Origin: Comamonadaceae bacterium
GTDB taxonomy: Bacteria; Pseudomonadota; Gammaproteobacteria; Burkholderiales; Burkholderiaceae_C
Reading direction: 5' to 3'
NCBI GenBank assembly: GCA_947450895.1
Contig: CANFWT010000007.1
Location: forward strand, 1-64,000
Length of the DNA stretch: 64,000 nt
Each line of letters starts with the position of its first letter. Positions within the stretch are counted from its first letter, which is position 1. The notes under the pieces are model-generated. The model did no database searches. It worked only from the letters and a program-made list of their open reading frames with translations, and was not told the origin of the DNA. Made by a program: the position numbers and the translations under genes. This document shows positions 26,560 through 35,918 of this stretch, piece by piece.

Positions 26560-27489
26560 TTAATCGCGCTGGCCCAAAAGGCGGTTGTTGAGCCAGGTGG
26601 CAGCGGCAATCAGCATGAAAAGCAACCAGGCGATGGCCGAGGCAGTACCAAAATCGCCGTCAGTAAATGCCACGCTGTACATGTGCATCGCTGCCGTCTT
26701 GCCCGCTTGGTCTATGCCGCCGGTGCCGCCCGTCAGAATGAAAGGCTCTTCAAACAGCTGCAGATTGCCAATGATGGTCAGCGTGACTGCGAAGAAGGCC
26801 ATGGGTTTGAGCAACGGCAGCACCACATGGACAAACTTTTGCCAGCTATTGGCGCCATCCATCACAGCCGCTTCCAGCACGTCTTTGGGGATGGTCTGAA
26901 TCGCCGAGAGGTAGAGCACCACGTTCCAGCCCACGTAGCGCCAAAAAACGACAAAGGAAATCATCCACTTGGTGTACTGCGGCTGGGCCCAATCGATGTT
27001 GGACGCGGGCATCCAGTTGCCCAGCAGAGGCGCATCTTTGAGCGAAGACAGCACGGCATTGACCACTCCAAAGTCTTTGGAAAACAAGGTCGAGAAAACC
27101 AGTGATATCGCCACCGAAGAAGTGATGAAGGGCAGAAAGTAAATTCCCACCACGGCATTGCGCCAGCGGCCAAAAGCGGTGTGTAAAAAGTAGGCCAGAG
27201 GCATGCCTACCAGGTGCTGCGGCAGGCCTGAGACCAGAGCGAGCCAGAAGGTGTTGTAGAGCGCGGCGCGCAACCAGTCATCGGACTGCAAGGCGTACAG
27301 GTAGTTTTCAAAACCGACCCATTCCATAGCAGCCAGTCCCGCTGCGGGATCCCAGCTGTGCAGAGACAGGTAAATGGAGAACACCAGCGGGAACAGTCCA
27401 AAGGCGCCAAACAAAAGGAAGAAAGGGCTGACAAACAGGTAGGGCGCCCATTTGCGGGGCTGGCGCCACGTAGAAGCTGTGGTTTTCAT
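26560..27489 (-). CDS. Sugar ABC transporter permease, MalF type
   Basis: A 309-residue inner-membrane permease. The N-terminal WAPYLFVSPFFLLFGAFGLF hydrophobic segment, the LHSWDP loop seen in many sugar permeases and the EAA loop VLEAAVMDGANSWQKFVHVV are present. It pairs with the following MalG-type permease. It lies 56 bp after the binding-protein gene, in one transcription unit. Confidence 0.92.
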   Translation of the reverse strand: MKTTASTWRQPRKWAPYLFVSPFFLLFGAFGLFPLVFSIYLSLHSWDPAAGLAAMEWVGFENYLYALQSDDWLRAALYNTFWLALVSGLPQHLVGMPLAYFLHTAFGRWRNAVVGIYFLPFITSSVAISLVFSTLFSKDFGVVNAVLSSLKDAPLLGNWMPASNIDWAQPQYTKWMISFVVFWRYVGWNVVLYLSAIQTIPKDVLEAAVMDGANSWQKFVHVVLPLLKPMAFFAVTLTIIGNLQLFEEPFILTGGTGGIDQAGKTAAMHMYSVAFTDGDFGTASAIAWLLFMLIAAATWLNNRLLGQRD

Positions 27490-27545
27490 GACTGAAGGTC
27501 CGTTCGGGTGAGTGGGGTGTCGGTGGCCAGTGCAAGGCGGGTGCC

Positions 27546-28796
27546 CTACTTGCGGCGCACCCTGCGCTCAATGCCAGACTTGGCGTCGGCCAAGGCCTGC
27601 TTGATGTCCTTGCCCTGCTCAAGCACTTTGTCAAGCTCGGCGCCCACAATTTCTGCAGCCACCGGGTCGTAGCGGTCCACCGCCACGGCTGGAATGCGTT
27701 CGGCTGCAGCCTTCCACAATTGCCGCGCTTTTTGCCCTGCTAAAAATTCAATGGGTTGGTCGATGAAAGCGTCGCTTTGGGCCTCGATCAGCGAAGGAAA
27801 CGCGTCCATATTTCGAAAGGCTTCAAGTTGCTGGTCTTTGTTGAGCGTGAGGTACTGCACAAATTTCCATGCCGCGTCTTTGTTGGCGGCTTTTGCAGGC
27901 ACGGCATAGAACGAACCGCCATAGGCTGCAAAGGCGCCGGCGGGAAGCTGTGCGGAGCGCCACTTACCGCTGGTAGTGGGAACAATCCAATTTTTCAGGT
28001 GACCCGAAAGCCAGGCCCCCATCATTTGGGCTGCGATCTTGTCCCGGCGAAAACCTTCGCTCCATTCATTGGTCCAGGCGTTGACCTTGGCATCAATACC
28101 GGCTTGTCGTGCCTGTCGTGTCAGTTCAAAAGCACGCTCGAACCGCTCGCTGGCCACCAGGCTTTTGCCCTTGCCGTCAAAGTAAATGCCCTCGCCATCT
28201 TTCAGGCCTGCGCGGATGTAGATGTCCTTGATGTCGGTGGCATTGGCCAGCATGTAAGCCCCGGTGTTGGCTTTCACCTTTTTGCCCGCATCGATGAAGC
28301 CCTGCCAGCTTTTGGTCATCTCGGCTTCCGTGACGCCGGCTTTTTGCAGCAGGTCCGTGCGGTAAAACAAGGCGCCAGGCCCAATGTCCACCGGCAGGGC
28401 TGCCAGCGCTCCCTTGCTGTTAGTGGCCGCCGGTACGGCGAACTTGGCGATCTTCGCGACTTGGGTCGACGCGTTGTAGGGCGCCTTGGAGAGATCTTCC
28501 AAACCGCCAGACTCTGTGAACTTACCGATAAAACCCATGTCAATGCCCATGACATCAGGCAAATTCGTACCGGTCGCCAAAGCGGTCGTCATGGCCGTGT
28601 GGTGGTCTGGGTAGGCCATGCTCGAGAGCTTGACCTCTACGTCCGGGAACAGCTTTTTAAAGCCGGGGATGGCAGCCTTTACGCCGCGGTCCAGGTCTGG
28701 AAACGATGACACAGTGATGGTCACCTTCTCCGCGTGGGCAGTGCAGCCCAGAGCCAGAGCAACCATGGCGAGCAGAGGTTTGAAGCGGGGTTTCAT
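27546..28796 (-). CDS. Sugar ABC transporter extracellular binding protein
   Basis: A 416-residue family 1 solute-binding protein with a signal peptide (MKPRFKPLLAMVALALGCTA, then HAEK). The mature N-terminus VTITVSSFPD and the later MGIDMGFIGKFTESGGLEDL are characteristic of periplasmic oligosaccharide receptors. The ATG at 28796 has GGAG 8 nt upstream; the ATG three codons earlier lacks this. It is first in the leftward transport operon and lies 87 bp downstream of a perfect LacI-type operator. A cello-oligosaccharide ligand is inferred from the neighbouring GH1, GH5 and GH9. Confidence 0.93.
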   Translation of the reverse strand: MKPRFKPLLAMVALALGCTAHAEKVTITVSSFPDLDRGVKAAIPGFKKLFPDVEVKLSSMAYPDHHTAMTTALATGTNLPDVMGIDMGFIGKFTESGGLEDLSKAPYNASTQVAKIAKFAVPAATNSKGALAALPVDIGPGALFYRTDLLQKAGVTEAEMTKSWQGFIDAGKKVKANTGAYMLANATDIKDIYIRAGLKDGEGIYFDGKGKSLVASERFERAFELTRQARQAGIDAKVNAWTNEWSEGFRRDKIAAQMMGAWLSGHLKNWIVPTTSGKWRSAQLPAGAFAAYGGSFYAVPAKAANKDAAWKFVQYLTLNKDQQLEAFRNMDAFPSLIEAQSDAFIDQPIEFLAGQKARQLWKAAAERIPAVAVDRYDPVAAEIVGAELDKVLEQGKDIKQALADAKSGIERRVRRK

Positions 28797-28882
28797 GCAG
28801 GGCACTCCGGTGGTGGGTCGAGGGTTATCTTTGACGTCTTCATTTTTTTGAGCCGACTTAGGCTCCGTACTTTCTCTATTTT

Positions 28883-28896
28883 TGAAATCGATTTCA
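28883..28896. promoter_or_regulatory. LacI-family operator upstream of the sugar transport operon
   Basis: TGAAATCGATTTCA is a perfect 14-bp palindrome with central CG, the classic form of LacI/GalR-family operators. On the minus strand it lies just downstream of a possible -10 (TAGAAT, plus-strand 28902-28907), where a bound repressor would block initiation. It shares TGAAA-x-CGAT-x-TCA with the site in front of the lacI-type gene. Confidence 0.8.
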
Positions 28897-28975
28897 CGTA
28901 AATTCTAGAGGTCGTTTTTTGAAGTTTTTACTAGTACAAACCCTAGTAGTTATCAAAAATATTATTATAAATTTT

Positions 28976-29000
28976 AAAAAAAACGCCAGAGAAGTTGGCG
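28976..29000 (-). terminator. Leftward intrinsic terminator inside the control region
   Basis: On the minus strand CGCCA-N7-TGGCG is followed directly by eight Ts (plus-strand A-run 28976-28983). The stem is short but the U-run is strong. It would end transcripts coming from the right (29,000-29,350), where no gene is assigned, upstream of the operator at 28883. It could be the end of a small RNA or an attenuator in a long leader. Confidence 0.55.
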
Positions 29001-29312
29001 CCTAAAGTTGCCCAATAGGAGATAAATTAGGTGTTGAACGCCATCCGGCGGCGTAAAAATGATGCGATTCAAAAGAATGAATTTATTAAATAAATTATCT
29101 TTTGCAGCTTTTAACAAATAAAAATGAAATACTGCCTGAAAAATTAAGAAAAACAATAAATTCTCTTGGATGGATGGATCGGCATCTGGTGTTGCGGTTT
29201 CACTTGCACCTGAGCGCTAGGTCAGATGTCGCAGAATTTCCAAAACGGCATGTAAAAATGATTGCATCGTCATTTGTTCATCATCATTCGCAGTGCGATT
29301 GTGAAAATCAAC

Positions 29313-29326
29313 TGAAAACGATATCA
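29313..29326. promoter_or_regulatory. LacI-family operator before the regulator gene
   Basis: TGAAAACGATATCA is an imperfect palindrome matching the transport-operon operator at 12 of 14 positions, including the central CGAT core edges. It lies 34-47 bp before the regulator's ATG, as expected for autoregulation. Confidence 0.65.
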
Positions 29327-29359
29327 TTGGTTTATTTTTGTCCTAAACACCGCGTTGTC

Positions 29360-30415
29360 ATGCCCACCCATTCATCCGCACCCGATCCCGAAACTCCAAG
29401 CCCCCAAGCGCAGGGTCTGTCCCCGCCAACTTTGTTTGACGTGGCACGCTTGGCCAATGTGTCGCCCAGCACGGTGTCGCGCATCATCAACGGCTCAGCC
29501 AAGGTTTCTCCAGAGCGAAAGCACGCAGTGGAAGCGGCCATTGCCAAGCTGAAGTTCCGGCCTAATTTTTCGGCCAAGAGCCTGCGCAGTGGTTCCACCA
29601 TGACCATTGGGGTGCTCACCCAAGACCTCGACAGCTTGTACTTCTCGCGCGCACTCAAAGGCATTGAGCATGGTTTGGAAGGCAGCGGCTACGCCCCCTT
29701 GGTCATTCCCGGTCACTGGAACCCAACCGAAGAGGCCGAAAGAATGCGTTTGTTAATGGCGCGAAAGGTCGACGCAATTGCGGTTTTGGGCGGCAATCTG
29801 CGCGACAGCGAGCTGATCGAATTTGCCCGTGTGCAGCCCATCGCGGTGACGGGGCGCAAGATCCAGGGGCACCAGCTACAAGGCTTCCATTTCGACCATG
29901 TGCGCGGCGCGTTTCTGGCGACCCAGCATTTGATCGAACTCGGCCATACCCGCATCGCCTACATCGCGGGGCCGCGTGCGCACCCTGACGCGTTGGACCG
30001 GACGGAAGGCTTTTTTCAGGCCCATCGGGAGGCGCAATTGCCGTTCAACCCGGGGCTCATGGTGGAAGGCGACTACCAGGAAACCGGGGGAGAGGCTGCG
30101 ATGGCGAGGCTCTTGGACAGCAACATTGCGTTTACCGCTGTGTTTTGCGCCAACGACCAGACGCTTTGGGGCGCCCGCATGGCGCTTTATCGCCTGGGGC
30201 GCGCGGTGCCACAAGAGTTCTCCCTGGTCGGGTTTGACGACTTGCCACAGTCCCAGTACATGACGCCCCCGGTGACCACGGTTCACCAACCCATCTTCGA
30301 GCTGGGTTTGGCCGCCGCACAGGCGCTGCTGCGCGCGCTGGGTGCCACACCGGGCGCACCACCCACATTGGTCGAGCCGTACTTGGTGCTGCGTGAAACC
30401 ACCCTGCAACGTTAG
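29360..30415 (+). CDS. LacI-family transcriptional regulator
   Basis: A 351-residue regulator. The N-terminal helix-turn-helix and hinge read TLFDVARLANVSPSTVSRI, then RPNFSAKSLRSG. A periplasmic-binding-protein-like sugar-sensing domain (about 80-345) follows, with GFDDLPQSQY near the C-terminus. It probably represses the divergent cellulose transport/hydrolase genes until a cello-oligosaccharide binds. Operators of the expected type flank the control region. The ATG at 29360 was chosen since the domain starts soon after; the upstream extension is AT-rich and unlike coding sequence. Confidence 0.93.
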   Translation: MPTHSSAPDPETPSPQAQGLSPPTLFDVARLANVSPSTVSRIINGSAKVSPERKHAVEAAIAKLKFRPNFSAKSLRSGSTMTIGVLTQDLDSLYFSRALKGIEHGLEGSGYAPLVIPGHWNPTEEAERMRLLMARKVDAIAVLGGNLRDSELIEFARVQPIAVTGRKIQGHQLQGFHFDHVRGAFLATQHLIELGHTRIAYIAGPRAHPDALDRTEGFFQAHREAQLPFNPGLMVEGDYQETGGEAAMARLLDSNIAFTAVFCANDQTLWGARMALYRLGRAVPQEFSLVGFDDLPQSQYMTPPVTTVHQPIFELGLAAAQALLRALGATPGAPPTLVEPYLVLRETTLQR

Positions 30416-30436
30416 GGGGGCTTGTAACTTGGCTGT

Positions 30437-31351
30437 TTAAAGCCGCAGATCGTCCAGCGAACGCAGCGCGCACTGGCTCTCAAACCGCATCGCCCGTCCG
30501 CTCACAGGATCGGTAAACGCAATGGTCTGGGCCAGCAGTTGCAGCGGCTGCGCGTAGTCGGCGCTGCCCTCGGGCGTGAGCAAGGGGTAAATGCCGTCGC
30601 CTACCAGCGGCAGCCCCAGCGCTGCCATGTGCACGCGCAGCTGGTGGCGCTGGCCGGTGACGGGTTCTAACTGGTAGCGCGCCCATCCGCCCAAGTTTTC
30701 GAGGGGTGTGATCAGGGTTAACGCATTCGGCGGTCCGTCCACCTCGGTTTGCTGCATAAAGTGCGCGCTCTCGGCGATGCGACTCTCACGGCGCAGTGGC
30801 CAGGGCAGGGCGGGGTTCCAGGGCGCAATGGCCTGGTAGGTTTTGGCGACCTGGTGATTGCGAAACAGCGCGTGGTAGGCGTCGCGCGTGGTGGGGTTGA
30901 CCGAAAAAAGCACCAAGCCAGCGGTGTCGCGGTCAATGCGGTGGATGGGCACCAGGTCGGCCAGGCCCAGCTTGTTTTTCAGGCGCACCAGCACGGTTTC
31001 TTGCAGGTATTTGCCCGAGGGCATGACCGGCAAAAAATGCGGTTTGTCGACCACCAGCAGGTGCGCATCTTGATAAAGCACCACCTCGTTAAAAGGAATG
31101 GTGGGCTCGGGCGGCAGGCTGCGAAAGTAGTACACCCGCAAGCCCGCCGTATACGCTGTGTCGGCGCTCAGGGTGCGACCCCGGTCGTCGCTCACGGCGC
31201 CCGTTTGCAGGCGCTCCAGCCACTGCGCGCGCGGCACGCCCGCAAAGCGCCCCACCAAAAAATCCAGCACCGTGGGCCAGGCTCCGAGCGGCAGCACCAC
31301 GCTGCTGGGGCCTACGCCGTCGCGCAAGGGGGGCGTGTGCGGAAATTTCAC
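30437..31351 (-). CDS. RluA-family pseudouridine synthase
   Basis: A 304-residue RNA pseudouridine synthase. The catalytic motif HRIDRDTAGLVLFS contains the Asp that attacks the uridine, and PVTGQRHQLRVHMAALGLPL is the second family signature. It lacks a clear S4 domain, but the N-terminus (WLERLQTGAVSDD) has a partial S4-like look. The exact rRNA or tRNA site cannot be told. It starts at a GTG, 30 bp downstream of trmB, and converges on the lacI-type gene. Confidence 0.9.
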   Translation of the reverse strand: MKFPHTPPLRDGVGPSSVVLPLGAWPTVLDFLVGRFAGVPRAQWLERLQTGAVSDDRGRTLSADTAYTAGLRVYYFRSLPPEPTIPFNEVVLYQDAHLLVVDKPHFLPVMPSGKYLQETVLVRLKNKLGLADLVPIHRIDRDTAGLVLFSVNPTTRDAYHALFRNHQVAKTYQAIAPWNPALPWPLRRESRIAESAHFMQQTEVDGPPNALTLITPLENLGGWARYQLEPVTGQRHQLRVHMAALGLPLVGDGIYPLLTPEGSADYAQPLQLLAQTIAFTDPVSGRAMRFESQCALRSLDDLRL

Positions 31352-31381
31352 CAGCGGCGGGCGGCCTTGGCGCCGCGTGGT

Positions 31382-32161
31382 TTAAACGCGTTCAAACACC
31401 ACATCCCACACGCCATGGCCGAGTTTGATGCCCCGGTTTTCAAACTTGGTCAGCGGCCGGTAGTGCGGCTTGGGCGCGTAGCCCAGCAGTTCGGGGTGGG
31501 CGGCAGCGGCGCGGTTGCGCAGCGCAGGCTCGGCGCTGAGCACTTCCAAAATCTGTTCGGCATAAGGTTGCCAGTCGGTGGCGCAGTGCAGGTAGCCGCC
31601 CACCTTGAGGCGTTGCGCCAGTTTGGCGATCAACGGCGCCTGGATCAGGCGGCGCTTGTTGTGTTTGGTCTTGTGCCAGGGGTCGGGAAAGAAGATATGC
31701 ACGCCTTCCAGGCTGTGCAGCGGCAGCATGTGGTCTATCACCTCCACCGCGTCATGCGCGCAGATGCGGATGTTGGGCAGGTTGTGTTCGCCTATGCGTT
31801 TGAGCAGTGCGCCTACGCCGGGCTCGTGCACTTCGCAGCACAAAAAGCGTGTTTCAGGCAGTACGCTTGCAATGTGCGCGGTGGCCTCGCCCATGCCAAA
31901 GCCAATTTCCAGTACCACCGGGTGGACGGTGCCGGGCGCCTCAGTGGGCAGAGAGGGAAACACGGTGTTCCAGTCCAGCAAACGGTCTTGGTAGGGCAAC
32001 AAAAACTGGGGCCCTAGCGCATCAACTGCCTTGGTTTGACCCGTCGTCATCCGCCCGGCGCGTTTAACAAAGCTCTTGATGCCGCGCATGTACACCGCAG
32101 GCGTCTCGGGAGCGCCGCTTGCCTCTGCGGCATGGGGTGGGAGGGTTGTGTCGGAGGTCAT
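31382..32161 (-). CDS. trmB: tRNA (guanine-N7-)-methyltransferase TrmB
   Basis: A 259-residue SAM-dependent enzyme that makes m7G46 in tRNA. Motif [12 protein letters not shown], the segment [15 protein letters not shown] (a TrmB hallmark, with the catalytic Asp) and the C-terminal [16 protein letters not shown] are present. I chose the ATG at 32161, where the family N-terminus starts; a further 33 codons are open upstream without support. It is followed by the pseudouridine synthase gene, so the two form an RNA-modification pair. Confidence 0.95.
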   Translation of the reverse strand: MTSDTTLPPHAAEASGAPETPAVYMRGIKSFVKRAGRMTTGQTKAVDALGPQFLLPYQDRLLDWNTVFPSLPTEAPGTVHPVVLEIGFGMGEATAHIASVLPETRFLCCEVHEPGVGALLKRIGEHNLPNIRICAHDAVEVIDHMLPLHSLEGVHIFFPDPWHKTKHNKRRLIQAPLIAKLAQRLKVGGYLHCATDWQPYAEQILEVLSAEPALRNRAAAAHPELLGYAPKPHYRPLTKFENRGIKLGHGVWDVVFERV

Positions 32162-32301
32162 AAAAAGGGGAGCAAGGGTGGCGCGCAAGCCTGCCCGGAA
32201 AAAAAGCGCCGGTCTGGCGGGGTGCGCGATTTTAGGCGCTGGGGGTGCCCAATGCTCCACCGCCTTCAGGCGCGAGGCGGGCGGTGGGCCAAGCGCGGCG
32301 G

Positions 32302-32778
32302 CTACAACAGCCAGGGCACGAAGCGCTTGGTGCGGGCCCGGTAGGCAGCGTATTCGGGGTGTTGCTGCGCCATCCAGCGTTCTTCAAGCAATGCTTTGGC
32401 CAGCAGCACTCCGCCCATGGCCACCAACGCCAGCCAGACCCAGGCTTGCTGCGCCGCGCAGGCGCAAGCCAGGCCGCACAGCGCAATGCTGGAGTACATG
32501 GGGTGGCGTATCCAGCGGTAGGGGCCGCGCTGCACCACCTGGCCGTCCGCCCGGGGCGTGGGGCGGATGTTGAAGCTGCCCGGCGGATAGGCCCACAGCG
32601 CCCACGCGGCGAGCGCCAATCCTGCCGCCGCTAGCAATGTCGCCACCCCTTGAACCTGCCCTTGGCGCACTATCGGTAGCACGCTCAGGGCCAGCAGCAA
32701 GATCAGGCCAAACTGCAGGCCCACCAGCAGACTTCCCAGGTGTTTGCGGCGCAGTTCGGTGTTCATCATGTCAGCCAT
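32302..32778 (-). CDS. Isoprenylcysteine carboxyl methyltransferase-family membrane protein
   Basis: A 158-residue integral membrane protein with about four hydrophobic segments. The C-terminal half has [20 protein letters not shown] and [20 protein letters not shown], the paired signature of ICMT/PEMT-type methyltransferases (RHP.Y and E..). Bacterial members methylate unknown lipids or small molecules. The start overlaps the end of the gluQ gene by 13 bp, so coupled translation is likely. Confidence 0.85.
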   Translation of the reverse strand: MADMMNTELRRKHLGSLLVGLQFGLILLLALSVLPIVRQGQVQGVATLLAAAGLALAAWALWAYPPGSFNIRPTPRADGQVVQRGPYRWIRHPMYSSIALCGLACACAAQQAWVWLALVAMGGVLLAKALLEERWMAQQHPEYAAYRARTKRFVPWLL

Positions 32779-33743
32779 GGTGCCACAGGCGACCCTCCGC
32801 TGTCTGCCACCATCGCAGTCCAGGTGGTCAGCACTTCGGGCACCGTGGCCTGCTGCGCGGGCCAGCCCAGCACCGCAGCGGCAGCGTTCAGGGCGCGCAG
32901 GGGGTTTGACAGATCCAGCGCCTGCGCACCATTTTGTTTGGAGAGTTTGGCCCCGTCAGGCCCCAGCACCAGGGGCGTATGCAGATAGTGCGGCATGGGC
33001 AGGCCCAGGCAGCGCTGCAACCAGATTTGCCGGGCGGTGTTGTCGGCCAGGTCCTGGCCCCGCACCACGTGGGTGATGCTTTGCGCGGCGTCGTCCACTA
33101 CCACGGCCAGTTGGTAGGTAAAGCAGCCATCGGCGCGTTGCAGCACAAAGTCACCCACTGCCTGGGCTACGTCCTGGCTTTGCGGGCCCACTCTGCGGTC
33201 AACCCAGTCGATGGCGGCTGCGCTTCCGGTGTCTGGCCTGCTGGCTGGCTGCGCCAAGTCGCCTGGCGACGTCCGCCTCAGGTCGGTGCGCAAGCGCCAG
33301 GCGTGGACTTTGGTGTGTTGAAGGGCAGGGTCTGCGCTGCGGCAGGTGCCGGGGTAGACCAGTTCGGCGTGGCGCGCCCGGGTGTGGCCCTGGGCGGCCA
33401 GCGCTTGTTCAATGTCTTTGCGCGAGCAACTACAGGCATAGGCCAGCCCGTGCGTAATCAGTTGGTCCAGCGCGGCCTGGTACTGCGCGCGGCGTTCGCT
33501 TTGCCAGACCGGCGGTATGTCCGGGTGCAGGCCACAGGCGGCCAATTGTTGCAGGATGTGTTGGTCAGCACCTGCCACGGTGCGCGGGGTGTCCACATCT
33601 TCAATACGCACCAGCCACTGGCCGCCGTGGGCCCGGGCGTCGAGCCAACTGGCCAGGGCCGCCACCAGCGAGCCTGCGTGCAGCGGGCCGGTGGGCGAGG
33701 GCGCGAAGCGCCCCACGTAGCGGCGCCCCGCTGTCAACGCCAT
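32766..33743 (-). CDS. gluQ: Glutamyl-Q tRNA(Asp) synthetase
   Basis: A 325-residue paralogue of the glutamyl-tRNA synthetase catalytic core that attaches Glu to queuosine in tRNA(Asp). The HIGH-type motif is [14 protein letters not shown] (about 13-26), the Zn-binding cysteines are in YACSCSRKD and the later CRSAD, and the KMSKS-type loop is KLSKQNGA. No anticodon-binding domain follows, as expected. Sits in front of the ICMT-family gene. Confidence 0.93.
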   Translation of the reverse strand: MALTAGRRYVGRFAPSPTGPLHAGSLVAALASWLDARAHGGQWLVRIEDVDTPRTVAGADQHILQQLAACGLHPDIPPVWQSERRAQYQAALDQLITHGLAYACSCSRKDIEQALAAQGHTRARHAELVYPGTCRSADPALQHTKVHAWRLRTDLRRTSPGDLAQPASRPDTGSAAAIDWVDRRVGPQSQDVAQAVGDFVLQRADGCFTYQLAVVVDDAAQSITHVVRGQDLADNTARQIWLQRCLGLPMPHYLHTPLVLGPDGAKLSKQNGAQALDLSNPLRALNAAAAVLGWPAQQATVPEVLTTWTAMVADSGGSPVAPWLT

Positions 33744-33770
33744 GTGTGTCGTGCGGCCCGCGAACCCGGG

Positions 33771-34823
33771 TTAACCGACGGCGAGCGCCAGCTCCAGCCC
33801 GGAGACAAAGGCGTTTTCCACCCTGTGGCCCAAACACCAGTCACCGCACACGCCCAGGCCGGTCTTGGCGCTCCAGATGTGGCTTTGGCCCAGGGGCTGC
33901 ACGGTCTTGGCGTACAGCCAGCGGTGCGATTCCACATGGCTGGGTTCGGCGCGGATGCCGGTGACCTCGGCAAAGGCCTTGATGAGCTTGCCCTCGACCC
34001 GGTCTTTGCTGTCGTTGATGTGTTCTTGCGACCAGGCCGCGCTGGCCTGCACCGTCCAGCGCTCAATGGTGCGACGGCCCGGTTTGCTGGACTCGCGCGC
34101 CAGCCAGGCAATGCGGTGGTGGGTGCTGCGCGCCGCGTTCCACTGCGGCCCTAGCGTGGTCAGGCCCGGCTGCACCGCTTGCGGAAAGGCCAGCATCAGC
34201 GTCCAGCAGGGTGCCACGGTGACTTGCTCCAGTTTTTTCATGGTGGCTGGCGTCGGCCGGCGTGACTTGGGCACGGTGTCTAGCAACTCTTTGGCCTGCG
34301 GGCTGGGCAGGGCAAGCAGCACGGCGTCAAACCCGGCGTACACGTGGGTGCTGTCGTCGGCGCCCATGGTGCGCAGCTGCCACTGTGCCTTGTCCAGCGC
34401 GTCGGTCTCAATGTGGGTGACGCGGGTTTCAAACAGCGTGCAATCTGCCAGCGGCGCAGCCCAGGCCTTGGCCAAGGCGTTCATGCCCGGTTTGGCCACC
34501 CAATGCGGCTCGCGCGCGGGAAGTCCGGCCGCTGCCACCCGTCCACGCTCGTCGAGCACTTGCACCATGTTGGCGCTCCAGGGGCGGCAGACTTTGGGGG
34601 TGGTCTCCAGCGCCTGCACAAAGCGCGGGTCGCGCACCGTAAAGTACTGTGCGCCATGGTCAAAGGTGCCAAAAGGACTGTTGCGCGTGGACATGCGCCC
34701 ACCCACGCCCCGGCTTTTCTCAAACAGCGTGACGCTGTGGCCCGCTTGCACCAAGGTGCGTGCGCAAGTGATAGCCGCCAGGCCGCTGCCGACGATGGCG
34801 ATGTTTTGGGGGGATGCGGGCAT
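33771..34823 (-). CDS. FAD/NAD(P)-dependent oxidoreductase (renalase/amine-oxidase-like)
   Basis: A 350-residue flavoprotein. The N-terminus has the dinucleotide-binding GSGLAAITCARTL and FEKSRGVGGRMSTR, followed by GTFDHGAQYFTVRD, the pattern of the NAD(P)/FAD-dependent renalase-like family. The C-terminus has GDWCLGHRVENAFVSGLELA, the second FAD contact. A strong AGGAG precedes the ATG at 34823. Substrate unknown. It lies between gluQ and the LysR gene on the same strand. Confidence 0.85.
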   Translation of the reverse strand: MPASPQNIAIVGSGLAAITCARTLVQAGHSVTLFEKSRGVGGRMSTRNSPFGTFDHGAQYFTVRDPRFVQALETTPKVCRPWSANMVQVLDERGRVAAAGLPAREPHWVAKPGMNALAKAWAAPLADCTLFETRVTHIETDALDKAQWQLRTMGADDSTHVYAGFDAVLLALPSPQAKELLDTVPKSRRPTPATMKKLEQVTVAPCWTLMLAFPQAVQPGLTTLGPQWNAARSTHHRIAWLARESSKPGRRTIERWTVQASAAWSQEHINDSKDRVEGKLIKAFAEVTGIRAEPSHVESHRWLYAKTVQPLGQSHIWSAKTGLGVCGDWCLGHRVENAFVSGLELALAVG

Positions 34824-34889
34824 GTTGTTCTCCTTACATAGGTTTTCCAGGGCACTGTACACCCTGCAGGGCGGCGCGGGCCGTGGGTT

Positions 34890-35831
34890 TTACCCCAAGG
34901 GCTGCCCATCCAGCAGGGCCGCGCGCGTGGTGGGACGCTCAAGCTGCTGCAGCCACCATTGCAAGGCGCGGCCCTGGGTGTTGGCCGCGCTGCCGCGCCA
35001 GGCATAAAAAACGTTGACTTGCTGGGCGGCACGCTCGGTGCGCTTGGCCACCAGACGCCCACTGGCCAGGTAGGGGGCAGCCATGCTGAGCGGCACATTA
35101 CCCCCACCCAGGCCGCGCAATTGGGCGTCGAGTTTTGCCTGCATGCTGGCCACGGTGAATACGTCTTGCCCTTGCAACAGTCCAAACGTTATGCCCGCGC
35201 CGCGCTGTACCGAGTCAGCCACCGCCACGGCGCGGTGCTGCTGGACCAGGGCGTCGCTCAATGGTTCTGGTGCCAGTGCCAGTGGATGGTGAGGTGCCAC
35301 GGCGTATACAAACGGCGCAATGCCCAGAGGCCGGGTGTGCACACCGGCGTGGGCCGAGGCGTCAGGGCCCACGCCCAGCGCCAAGTCCGCCTGGCCCGAG
35401 TTCAGGGCCTCTAGCGTGCCAGCCAGGGTCTCATCCCGCAGGCGCAATCGGGTGGGTGGTGATTGGGCAAAAAAGCCTTCGCACAGTTCCATCACGGTGG
35501 CCTTGGCCACAATGGTGTCGACGGCGATGGTGAACTGCGCTTCCCACCCAGTAGCTACCCGTTTCACGCGGTTGGCTACGGCGTCAATTTCACCGAGCAG
35601 GCGTGCTGCCTCGCGCAGCAGTTCGGCCCCAGCGGGCGTGGGCTTTGCCTGGCGCGAGCTGCGGTCGTACAGCAACACGTCTAGCGCATCTTCAATCTGC
35701 CGCACCCGGTAGCTCAGGGTGCTTGGCACCAGGTTGAGGGCGCGCGCAGCTGCGGCAAAACTGCCGCTGCTCTCAATAGTTTGCAGCATGGACAGCGCGT
35801 CAGGCGTCAAAATATCGCGTGCAGATTGCAT
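34890..35831 (-). CDS. LysR-family transcriptional regulator
   Basis: A 313-residue regulator: winged helix-turn-helix in residues 12-70 (GSFAAAARALNLVPSTLSYR) and a substrate-binding-like effector domain (about 95-300). It is divergent from the pirin and flavodoxin genes across an 87-bp gap, a usual LysR arrangement, and may control them. The gap contains an AT-rich stretch and an ATGG...CCAT inverted pair, but no certain T-N11-A box. Confidence 0.9.
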   Translation of the reverse strand: MQSARDILTPDALSMLQTIESSGSFAAAARALNLVPSTLSYRVRQIEDALDVLLYDRSSRQAKPTPAGAELLREAARLLGEIDAVANRVKRVATGWEAQFTIAVDTIVAKATVMELCEGFFAQSPPTRLRLRDETLAGTLEALNSGQADLALGVGPDASAHAGVHTRPLGIAPFVYAVAPHHPLALAPEPLSDALVQQHRAVAVADSVQRGAGITFGLLQGQDVFTVASMQAKLDAQLRGLGGGNVPLSMAAPYLASGRLVAKRTERAAQQVNVFYAWRGSAANTQGRALQWWLQQLERPTTRAALLDGQPLG

Positions 35832-35918
35832 CTTTTGCCTTTTTATGGTGAATTTATTTGCATGATGCCATCAAATGCCTTGCGCTCTCGCAGGTCCATG
35901 GCGCAATAGGATAGGTGC

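Larger units (their letters stand above)
28797..29359. promoter_or_regulatory. AT-rich divergent control region of the cellulose locus
   Basis: This 563-bp gap between the binding-protein gene and the regulator is much more AT-rich than its flanks. It holds the two palindromic operators and a leftward intrinsic terminator. Short frames on both strands lack ribosome sites and recognisable products. The segment 29,000-29,300 has no assigned role and may encode a small leftward RNA ending at the terminator. Confidence 0.6.

Noticed and set aside
28974-29156. 60-codon minus-strand AT-rich frame in the LacI control region
   Set aside because: Phe/Leu-rich translation of AT-rich DNA, no ribosome site, and it runs through the terminator hairpin.
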